31,120 bases of DNA from Saprospiraceae bacterium. GTDB lineage: Bacteria; Bacteroidota; Bacteroidia; Chitinophagales; Saprospiraceae. Position 1 is the first letter of the stretch. Every line of letters starts with the position of its first letter. The stretch spans positions 1-31,120 of the forward strand of contig JABWAJ010000005.1 in assembly GCA_013361075.1 (NCBI GenBank), given 5' to 3'. A program made the translations under genes and the position numbers. This document shows, piece by piece, positions 25,092 to 31,120 of this stretch. Under the pieces are notes generated by a model that searched no databases, was not told the DNA's origin, and worked only from the letters and a program-made list of their open reading frames with translations.

Positions 25092-25412
25092 ATGACGGAT
25101 ACCATCATCCAGTTTTTTAACGACAACTTTTTGCTGGTTTATTTGCTGGTCTTTACCATCCTGTTGGGTTATGAGGTGGTTTCGAAATCTCCGGACAGCT
25201 TGTATGCCCCGCTGGTTTCGGGTGTCAATGCAATTAGCGGCCTGGTTCTGGTCGGTGGTATCCTGTTGTTGCGGCAAACCCGAACAGATGATTACCTGTC
25301 GCTGGCATTGGGATTTCTGGCAGTAGCCATGGGTACAGCGAATGCAGTTGGCGGTTTTTTGGCCACCGATCGGATGCAGCGCCCTTTCAACAGGAAAAAA
25401 GCTAACCAATGA
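25092..25412 (+). CDS. pntAB: NAD(P) transhydrogenase subunit alpha part 2 (membrane helices)
   Basis: The 106-residue protein has three to four hydrophobic helices and the conserved PLVSGVNAISGLVLVGG motif of the alpha-subunit membrane part. With PntB it forms the proton channel (domain II). It starts 6 bases after the pntAA stop and ends 4 bases before the PntB ATG at 25417, so the three genes are translated together. Confidence 0.93.
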   Translation: MTDTIIQFFNDNFLLVYLLVFTILLGYEVVSKSPDSLYAPLVSGVNAISGLVLVGGILLLRQTRTDDYLSLALGFLAVAMGTANAVGGFLATDRMQRPFNRKKANQ

Positions 25413-25416
25413 AACC

Positions 25417-26595
25417 ATGACAACAACCTTTATTGTCAACCTTTTTTACCTTTTAGCGGCGGTTGGCTTCGTTTGGGGGCTTCGCCTGATGGGCCATCCT
25501 GAGACGGCACGCAAGGGGAATTTTATTGCCGGATCGGGGATGATTCTGGCCATACTGGCGGCATTGATGGAACCCATTCCAGGGGCCTTCAACAACAATG
25601 TCTGGATTTTTGCTGCCCTGGTAGCGGGAGCTGTTGGCGGATATTATATGATCTCAAAACCACCTGCTGCTGCGACAATGCTTCAGGCGATGCCAATCTT
25701 TAACGGACTGGGTGGCGCCAGTGCAATGGTGCTGGGCCTGGCAGAAATCCTGCTGGTTTACAACGGAGAAAGCGCCGCTTCCAATGGCTTGCTGGTCATA
25801 TTGCTGCTTTCCATCCTCATTGGAGGGGGCGTGTTCACAGGCAGTTTTTTGGTTTTTGTCAAAATAAACGGCCTGCTCAAAGACGGTGCTGTAACGCTTA
25901 ATCGCCACAGCCTGATCAATATCCTGCTGGTGACCATCACGGTTTTCTGCGGTATTTTTGTTTACCTGCAAGGCGATAAGGGAAGCCCGGTTTGGGCCAT
26001 TCTGTTTACGCTCATTGCTTTGATTTCCGGCCTTTCCCTGGTTGCACCTATCCATGTTTCAGAAATGAAGTGGTTGGCTTCCCTGCTCAATGCTTGTTCG
26101 GGGGTGTCAGTCGCTGCTGTAGGCCTGGTATATGGGAGCCATTTTTTGCTGGTTGGGGGAATGCTGGTAGCTGCGGCAGGACTTACGCTGATGTTCAGAA
26201 TTCGACTTTTAGCGTCCAGTTCACCGGTCGAACCGCCTTCTGCTGACCCGATTCAGGATGATGGACGGATTGTAGTTGAGGCAGATCACGCAGCTCTGCC
26301 ACCCATATTGAAGGAAGATTTTTATGGTGGTGAAAACGAAAATACAGCAGCAACTGTTTCCTTTGAAGACACTTTGCCGGTGGAGGAGCCTGAAGCCGCA
26401 AATACAGGCGGAGAAATTCGCATGGAAACTCCGGGAGTTGAACCCATCCAAAAGGAAGATGATTTAGTCGAAGAAAATGCTGACGAAACCCATACCGGGT
26501 TATCTTCGTTAAATCAGGGAACAACAGCAGACGATGATGATGCCCGGGAGGACGGGGAAGCCGATCCGAAGGAGGCTTTCCCCGGAAGTGACTGA
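25417..26595 (+). CDS. pntB: NAD(P) transhydrogenase subunit beta, membrane part only: NADP(H)-binding domain III absent
   Basis: The 392-residue protein starts at ATG 25417 (TTTFIVNLFYLLAAVGF), after a short gap from pntAB. Residues 1-265 are the PntB membrane domain: GHPETARKGN, MPIFNGLGGASAM with Asn at the proton-path position (also seen in other families), RHSLINILL, and a late LNACSG. After about residue 266 the family normally has domain III (~180 residues, with GYGMAVAQAQ and IHPVAGRMPGH motifs). None of these is present, nor in another frame. Instead a 127-residue acidic, Glu/Asp/Pro-rich tail runs to the stop, with no folded-domain motif. Only 41 bases separate the stop from the next gene, so a lost tail or frameshift cannot hide the domain. 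Without domain III, hydride transfer to NADP cannot occur by the known mechanism. Confidence 0.88.
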   Translation: MTTTFIVNLFYLLAAVGFVWGLRLMGHPETARKGNFIAGSGMILAILAALMEPIPGAFNNNVWIFAALVAGAVGGYYMISKPPAAATMLQAMPIFNGLGGASAMVLGLAEILLVYNGESAASNGLLVILLLSILIGGGVFTGSFLVFVKINGLLKDGAVTLNRHSLINILLVTITVFCGIFVYLQGDKGSPVWAILFTLIALISGLSLVAPIHVSEMKWLASLLNACSGVSVAAVGLVYGSHFLLVGGMLVAAAGLTLMFRIRLLASSSPVEPPSADPIQDDGRIVVEADHAALPPILKEDFYGGENENTAATVSFEDTLPVEEPEAANTGGEIRMETPGVEPIQKEDDLVEENADETHTGLSSLNQGTTADDDDAREDGEADPKEAFPGSD

Positions 26596-26636
26596 TTCCA
26601 CTGAGTTTTTCAGATTATTAGAAATGCCAAAAAAAT

Positions 26637-27590
26637 ATGCTTATGGAAATCTTCTTAGTTCCAATTGTACTCGGCCTGCTGGTTGTTTTTTCCAGCGTTT
26701 TTACCGTAAAGCAGCAATCGTCTGCCATTATGGAACGGCTTGGTAAATTCCACTCCATCAGAGGATCGGGACTTCATTTCAAAGTTCCGTTTATTGACCG
26801 CATTACAGGCAGAATCAACCTGAAAATCCAGCAGTTGGATGTGATGGTTGAAACCAAAACCAAAGACAATGTTTTTGTAAAACTAAAAGTTTCTGTGCAG
26901 TTTAAGGTATTGGAAGACTCTGTTTACGATGCATTTTATAAACTGGAAAACCCCTACGAGCAAATCACGGCCTACGTTTTCGACACAGTCAGGGCTGAAG
27001 TTCCCAAAATGAAATTAGACGATGTTTTCGAACGTAAAGACGACATTGCAGTTGCCATTCGCCGGGAGCTGGAAGAAGCCATGAACGAATATGGCTACGG
27101 CATCGTAAAAGCACTGGTCACCGATATTGATCCGGACCATGCTGTAAAAAATGCCATGAACCGCATTAACGCCGCAGAACGCGAAAAATTAGCCGCTGAA
27201 TACGAAGGGGAATCTGAGCGCATCCGCATTGTGGCAAAAGCCAAAGCAGAAGCGGAAAGCAAACGGCTTCAGGGCCAGGGTATTGCCGATCAGCGGCGCG
27301 AAATTGCCCGAGGTCTTGAAGAATCGGTAGACATCCTCAACCGCGTAGGCATCAATTCGCAGGAAGCTTCCGCATTGATCGTGGTTACTCAGCACTATGA
27401 TACGTTGCAGGCCGTTGGGCAAAGCAGCCACAGCAACCTGATCCTGTTGCCCAATGCACCTTCTGCCGGCGTTGACATGCTTTCGCAAATGGTTGCCTCT
27501 TTTTCAGCCTCCCAGCAAATGTCAGATGAAATGAAAAAGAAAAACCTGCTTGAATTGAAACAACCGGAAAAGGTAAAGACAACAAAATAA
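26637..27590 (+). CDS. SPFH/Band 7 (stomatin/prohibitin-like) membrane protein
   Basis: The 317-residue protein has one N-terminal membrane segment (about 4-22), then the SPFH domain (VKQQSSAIMERLGKFHSIRG, GLHFKVPFIDRI) and an extended charged helix (about 160-230) rich in Ala/Glu/Lys, ending in a polar tail. SPFH proteins form large ring or cage assemblies in the membrane and often work with proteases or membrane-organising partners. The order fits QmcA/HflK-type proteins. Two in-frame ATGs (26637, 26643) are possible starts. It follows pntB by 41 bases on the same strand, but a shared function is not known. Confidence 0.9.
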   Translation: MLMEIFLVPIVLGLLVVFSSVFTVKQQSSAIMERLGKFHSIRGSGLHFKVPFIDRITGRINLKIQQLDVMVETKTKDNVFVKLKVSVQFKVLEDSVYDAFYKLENPYEQITAYVFDTVRAEVPKMKLDDVFERKDDIAVAIRRELEEAMNEYGYGIVKALVTDIDPDHAVKNAMNRINAAEREKLAAEYEGESERIRIVAKAKAEAESKRLQGQGIADQRREIARGLEESVDILNRVGINSQEASALIVVTQHYDTLQAVGQSSHSNLILLPNAPSAGVDMLSQMVASFSASQQMSDEMKKKNLLELKQPEKVKTTK

Positions 27591-27609
27591 AACTTGTTGC
27601 GTAAGATAT

Positions 27610-27643
27610 GAATGGCTTGCAACGTTGGTTTTGCAAGCCATTC
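27610..27643 (+). terminator. Hairpin after the SPFH gene
   Basis: A 13-base-pair perfect stem (GAATGGCTTGCAA and its complement) with an eight-base loop starts 20 bases after the stop of the SPFH gene. The T tract is weak (TCTCTATTACC), so it may be a factor-assisted terminator or an mRNA-stabilising hairpin. Confidence 0.55.
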
Positions 27644-27660
27644 TCTATTACCACAAAACC

Positions 27661-27690
27661 GTTCCGGCGCATGGCCCCATGTGACGGAAC
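27661..27690. promoter_or_regulatory. 30-base nested palindrome upstream of the coiled-coil gene
   Basis: Half-sites GTTCCG/CGGAAC enclose CATGG/CCATG with spacers of 3, 2 and 3 bases, symmetric about the centre. It ends 15 bases before the ATG at 27706. It could be a repressor operator or a leader hairpin. Confidence 0.45.
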
Positions 27691-27705
27691 TTAAATTCAG
27701 ATACA

Positions 27706-28626
27706 ATGAACAACAACAGAACCGTCGTAATTCTTGCCTCTTTGCTTCTGCTTTCCCTGATTGGCCTGGGTTGGCTCTGGATGAAAAGCAGCCGCTTGCA
27801 GGGCGAAAATACAGGGTTTGAAACTCAGGTAGATTCCCTGAGCACCCTCAAATACGATTTATTGGACAATATTGACAGTTTGCAGACGGCCTATCAGTTG
27901 ATCATTGCCAGAAATGATTCTTTGAATGTTTCTCTGGAAGACGCCCTTCAAAATGTTGCTTCCCAAAACGAACAGTTAAAAAGCATCCGGCGCCAGAGTT
28001 CCAATGATAAAAAAGGACTCCTCCAGGAAATTAACCAGTTGCGTGCTTTAAAAGCGGAACTGGAAGGCAATATTGGCAGGCTGGTTGAAGAAAATGAATC
28101 CCTCCGGCAGGAAAATTCGCAATTAACCGAACAGGTGGCAACGACGGAAAAGCGCAACCAGGAACTGACCGAAAAATCGAGCCAGCTGGAGTCGGCCAAC
28201 CTGACCCTGCAATCAGACCTGAGCCAGCTGCGGGCTGCCAGTGTACGGGCTTCTGGTTTTTTAGTGGATCTGCAAACCCGTAGTGCTAAAACAACCTCGA
28301 AATCAGGGCGGGTGAAAAACCTGAGCATTGCTTTTGATGTGTTGAATGTGCCGCAGGAACACCAGGGAACTCATACCCTTTATTTGGTCATTACCGATGC
28401 CAGCGGCAACCCGATTGCCAGCGATAACCCGATCAGAAAGCGAATAGAAGCCAATGGACGGGTGGCTGAAATCATTGCCCAGCAATCGAAGGAAGTGACC
28501 CTCGAGGAATCACAGCGCCTAAATTTCAATTACCCGGTTAGTGAAAAACTGAAAAAAGGCACTTACCAGGTTTCGATTTATTCTGACCTGGGGCTATTGG
28601 GCTCTTCCAATGTAAAATTGACCTAA
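27706..28626 (+). CDS. Membrane-anchored coiled-coil protein with a C-terminal beta domain
   Basis: The 306-residue protein has an N-terminal membrane segment (about 8-26), a long coiled coil (about 32-185, with EINQLRALKAELEGNIG, ENESLRQENSQLTEQV) and a C-terminal domain of ~110 residues (from KNLSIAFDVLNVP to the end) that looks beta-rich, with HTLYLVITDASGNPI. It is not recognised by name. Position and topology suggest an envelope-spanning tether or a partner of the OmpA-type lipoprotein encoded 20 bases downstream. Start at the ATG immediately after the palindrome at 27661-27690. Confidence 0.75.
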   Translation: MNNNRTVVILASLLLLSLIGLGWLWMKSSRLQGENTGFETQVDSLSTLKYDLLDNIDSLQTAYQLIIARNDSLNVSLEDALQNVASQNEQLKSIRRQSSNDKKGLLQEINQLRALKAELEGNIGRLVEENESLRQENSQLTEQVATTEKRNQELTEKSSQLESANLTLQSDLSQLRAASVRASGFLVDLQTRSAKTTSKSGRVKNLSIAFDVLNVPQEHQGTHTLYLVITDASGNPIASDNPIRKRIEANGRVAEIIAQQSKEVTLEESQRLNFNYPVSEKLKKGTYQVSIYSDLGLLGSSNVKLT

Positions 28627-28646
28627 AACTTCGAAAATACGCTGAG

Positions 28647-29510
28647 ATGAAGGCACTACACATGGTGTTGTTACTGGCGCTGGGCATGACAACAATGGTT
28701 TCCTGCGTATCAAAAAAGAAATTTACCATAGAGACTTCGGCGGCCGCTGCCCGTGAAAAAGCACTTCAGGATGAATTGCTGCTTACTAAGGGCCGCGTCC
28801 TGAGTATGGAAACGGTCAATGCCAATCTGACCCAATCGGTAACAACCCTGCAAGAGGAAAAACTTCGGCTGGAAGGGGATAAAGCGCGCCTGGAAGACCA
28901 GATTCGCCGGTTATCAAGCGAACAGGTTGACCAGAAACAACAGTTTGAATCTGCTTTGCAACAGCAAGTTAAAGCATTGGAACAGAAAGAATTGACTTTG
29001 AATGCTTTACAGGAATTGATTCAAAAGCGCGACGAAAAGCTGAAAACGCTTGAGGAGGATCTCAAATTTGTCTTAAAATCTTATTCCACAGACGAAATTT
29101 CGATTGAATTTAAAGACGGAAAGCTGATCCTGACGGTCGCCGACCAGACGATGTTCGATGCGGGTACGGCGTTGGTGACCCGTAAAGGCCGTGAGGTTAT
29201 CGGGTTAACGGCAGGGGCTTTCGCCAAATATCCGGATATTGACATTGCGGTGGTTTGCCATACCGATAACACCCCTCCGTCAAAAAAGAGCAATTCCAGA
29301 GACAACTGGGAATTCAGCGCTGTGCGTGCCGCAGTCATTACCAGGGTTTTGACCAATGAGTTTTTTCTGAATGCCAACCAGGTCAGTGCTACCGGCCGCG
29401 GCGAATTTCAGCCGAAAGGCTCCAACGAAACCAAAGAAGGCCGTGCCCAAAACCGCCGGATTGAAATGGTGGTTTCGGTTAAAATGGCGGATTGGGGAAC
29501 ACGGATTTAG
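28647..29510 (+). CDS. OmpA-family coiled-coil lipoprotein
   Basis: The N-terminus has a lipobox (MVSC, Cys20), then a coiled coil (about 30-145). The OmpA/MotB domain follows (about 150-280) with HTDNTPPSKKS, NWEFSAVRAAVITRVL and NETKEGRAQNRRIEM, the segments that bind the diaminopimelate side chain of peptidoglycan. The 287-residue protein likely links the outer membrane to peptidoglycan through a long stalk. It lies 20 bases after the preceding membrane coiled-coil gene on the same strand, so the two may be expressed together and act across the envelope. Confidence 0.9.
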   Translation: MKALHMVLLLALGMTTMVSCVSKKKFTIETSAAAAREKALQDELLLTKGRVLSMETVNANLTQSVTTLQEEKLRLEGDKARLEDQIRRLSSEQVDQKQQFESALQQQVKALEQKELTLNALQELIQKRDEKLKTLEEDLKFVLKSYSTDEISIEFKDGKLILTVADQTMFDAGTALVTRKGREVIGLTAGAFAKYPDIDIAVVCHTDNTPPSKKSNSRDNWEFSAVRAAVITRVLTNEFFLNANQVSATGRGEFQPKGSNETKEGRAQNRRIEMVVSVKMADWGTRI

Positions 29511-29843
29511 TTGCTTCGTTCAAGGCTTCGACAACCCGAAGTCCGGATCCCGCATAACGCCGAAGTGACCTTCCGTGTTTAAGGATAGCGAGGTCTGGGA
29601 TGGTGGCTTTGTTGAACAGTTTAGTGCAAGTAACAAATTAGTGGCTGAATTTGAACAGCAGGCATGAATAGACAGGGCGTTTTGTCTTAAAATGTCTTGA
29701 AATGGCCGACTATGCTTCATGAGATTGATACCTTGTTTGCCAATAAATCCGCCACTCCGGCTTCTCAAAAATGGATTACAGGTGCTAAACCTCCCCCCTC
29801 CGGACAAAATGCGTATATTTGCCAACGCCTAAATGTGATAGAA
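29511..29843. other. Intergenic region before engB, with its -7 box
   Basis: No convincing gene is seen. A minus-strand frame (29520-29825) and a 30-codon plus-strand frame (29578-29667) lack family features. The engB promoter box is at 29814-29821. Confidence 0.5.
29814..29821 (+). promoter_or_regulatory. -7 box for engB
   Basis: TATATTTG is a full TAnnTTTG match, 22 bases before the ATG at 29844. Confidence 0.55.
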
Positions 29844-30455
29844 ATGGAGATCCGCAGTGCAGAATACCAGGGGAGTTTTACGACCGAAGCAGCGTGCCCT
29901 CAGGACAATAAACCAGAATATGCCTTTGTCGGGCGCTCTAACGTTGGGAAATCATCGCTGATCAACATGCTCTGCAGCAGAAAAGCATTGGCCAAGGTTT
30001 CAGGTACGCCGGGTAAAACCCAAACCCTCAATTATTTCCTGATCAACAATGCCTGGTATCTGGTCGACCTTCCGGGCTACGGGTATGCGCGCACAGCCAA
30101 AACGCAGCGCAAAAGTTGGAGCAAAATGACCATCAGCTACCTCACACAGCGCAAAAGCCTGGAATGCGTTTTTGTGCTGCTCGACTCCAATATCCCGCCC
30201 CAGGCCATCGACCTGGCTTTTATGGCTAAACTGGCAGAATTGGAAATCCCGTTTGTCATTGCGTACACCAAATCTGACCGGATTTCTAAAAAAATTTTGA
30301 ACGACAACATCAAGGCCATTCAAAAAGCCATGTTGCCACGCTGGAATGAATTGCCGGCGCAGTTCACAACATCAGCAGAAAAAGGCACCGGGCGGACGGA
30401 AATTCTCAATTTTATTGGCCAGATAAATGCACAGATTGCAGCCGCAACATCATGA
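29844..30455 (+). CDS. engB: Ribosome-biogenesis GTPase EngB (YihA/YsxC)
   Basis: The 203-residue protein has all EngB GTPase motifs: G1 GRSNVGKS (30-37), the switch region GTPGKTQTLNYF, G3 DLPGYGYA (from D75), G4 TKSD (142-145) and G5 TSAEKG. EngB acts in assembly of the large ribosomal subunit. The ATG at 29844 is chosen because it begins the family N-terminus MEIRSAEYQGSF; the longer frame upstream is not family-like. Its stop overlaps the next start (ATGA). Confidence 0.96.
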   Translation: MEIRSAEYQGSFTTEAACPQDNKPEYAFVGRSNVGKSSLINMLCSRKALAKVSGTPGKTQTLNYFLINNAWYLVDLPGYGYARTAKTQRKSWSKMTISYLTQRKSLECVFVLLDSNIPPQAIDLAFMAKLAELEIPFVIAYTKSDRISKKILNDNIKAIQKAMLPRWNELPAQFTTSAEKGTGRTEILNFIGQINAQIAAATS

Positions 30456-31120
30456 GCGAAGAAAAAAAACAATACCCGCCTGTCTATCCCAATATCGAAG
30501 ACTGGCCCATTTACAAGTTGAGTGAAGATCGGCGCGCCTTTGTCAAAGAAATTGACGACTTCATGCTGCAGCGCTTCCTGAAGCAATCTTCCTCTCAGCT
30601 AACCGACCTGATTGCAAAGACGGTTTTTTTGGAACGCATCCGCATCAAGGAAGAAGCCTGGAAAGTGGATCCTCCCAACGAACGCCAGTTCTGGCGGCGG
30701 ATTGGTAAAAAATTAGTGCGCCGGTCACTCGACCGGAATGAAAAAGAGGCTGGAGAAAACAATGAAGAAATTCTCCGGCAAATTGTTCACCGCTATTCAG
30801 AAGAAATTGTCGGCACTTTTCGCATCAGCACATTTCGCTTTGCCCGGCGTTTTCTCACTTTTTTCTTTACCCGCCTGCTCAATACCGCAGCCGGAAAAAA
30901 CATAACCCGGTTTTTCTGGGGGCGCCGGTATCGGCTTCAGGACAGCTTTATCGTAAAAGGGGAGGTTGAAACGGTGCGCAGCCTGATGAAAAAAGGCACA
31001 GTGGTTGTGGTTCCGACGCATTTCAGCAACCTTGACTCGATTCTGATCGGTTATGCCCTCGATGCTTTTGCCGGGTTGCCTTCTTTCTCGTATGGTGCCG
31101 GACTGAACTTATACAATACC
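30452..31120 (+). CDS. PlsB/PlsC-type glycerolipid acyltransferase (partial, runs off right edge)
   Basis: The frame is open to the window end (223 codons). After a mostly helical N-terminal region of about 170 residues, VVVPTHFSNLDSILIGYAL carries the HxxxxD catalytic motif (H190, D195) of the PlsB/PlsC acyltransferase family, which acylates glycerol phosphate or lysophosphatidate in membrane lipid synthesis. The long leader before the motif is more like PlsB than PlsC. The start overlaps the engB stop in ATGA, so the genes are coupled. Confidence 0.85.
   Translation, partial: MSEEKKQYPPVYPNIEDWPIYKLSEDRRAFVKEIDDFMLQRFLKQSSSQLTDLIAKTVFLERIRIKEEAWKVDPPNERQFWRRIGKKLVRRSLDRNEKEAGENNEEILRQIVHRYSEEIVGTFRISTFRFARRFLTFFFTRLLNTAAGKNITRFFWGRRYRLQDSFIVKGEVETVRSLMKKGTVVVVPTHFSNLDSILIGYALDAFAGLPSFSYGAGLNLYNT

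Noticed and set aside
25417..26595. Frameshift hiding the PntB domain III
   Set aside because: The tail plus the 41-base gap is far shorter than the ~540 bases needed, and other frames show no domain III motifs.
29520..29825. 101-residue minus-strand frame before engB
   Set aside because: It spans the engB promoter region, lacks domain features, and its composition looks random.

Overview
The window looks like a chromosomal segment of a Bacteroidota bacterium, most likely from the Saprospiria. This is inferred from a protein with a type IX secretion C-terminal domain, several TAnnTTTG promoter boxes, an RloB-free A-rich leader style without strong Shine-Dalgarno sites, and the gene complement (three-gene Pnt, SecG beside a TPR-like gene, vanadium-haloperoxidase-type lipoprotein). 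No rRNA or taxonomic marker is present, so the placement is an inference.

Left part (1-6770, minus strand, AT-rich): a type I restriction-modification module. HsdM (with a long C-terminal extension) and HsdS are followed, 8 bases after the hsdS stop, by a large gene that leaves the window at base 1. It begins with TTG and encodes an N-terminal cold-shock domain on a long helical, unrecognised protein (at least 650 residues). No HsdR is in the window. Upstream of hsdM lies an internally deleted remnant of a restriction-endonuclease-fold protein. A degenerate copy of a tRNA-Pro 3' end plus its terminator lies at 6725-6800, which may mark an island boundary.

Middle-left (7199-8260, minus strand): tRNA-Val(GAC) and tRNA-Pro(GGG) form one apparent transcription unit. 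Between them sits a four-helix-bundle (23S rRNA intervening-sequence type) gene bounded by inverted GT-rich/CA-rich repeats. The whole unit from tRNA to tRNA resembles an intervening sequence placed in a tRNA transcript instead of in 23S rRNA. This and the cold-shock gene are the best candidates for something undescribed.

Middle (8355-13408, plus strand): a possible small RNA with a strong terminator, then an overlapping three-gene operon of membrane-anchored SGNH protein, SGNH protein with a LysM domain inserted in its fold, and MBOAT O-acyltransferase. Together they look like a cell-wall or surface-glycan O-acetylation machine. The core genes ruvB - TPR-like protein - secG run convergently on the minus strand, and icd runs divergently from ruvB.

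Right part (17417-31120): minus-strand genes for a PAP2/vanadium-haloperoxidase lipoprotein with an outer-membrane barrel partner, a small membrane protein, a T9SS cargo protein and a membrane 4Fe-4S protein. Plus-strand genes follow: a PyrR-like phosphoribosyltransferase, a three-gene transhydrogenase (pntAA, pntAB, pntB) whose PntB lacks the NADP(H)-binding domain, an SPFH protein, two envelope coiled-coil proteins (one OmpA-type lipoprotein), the GTPase EngB and a partial acyltransferase running off the right edge.
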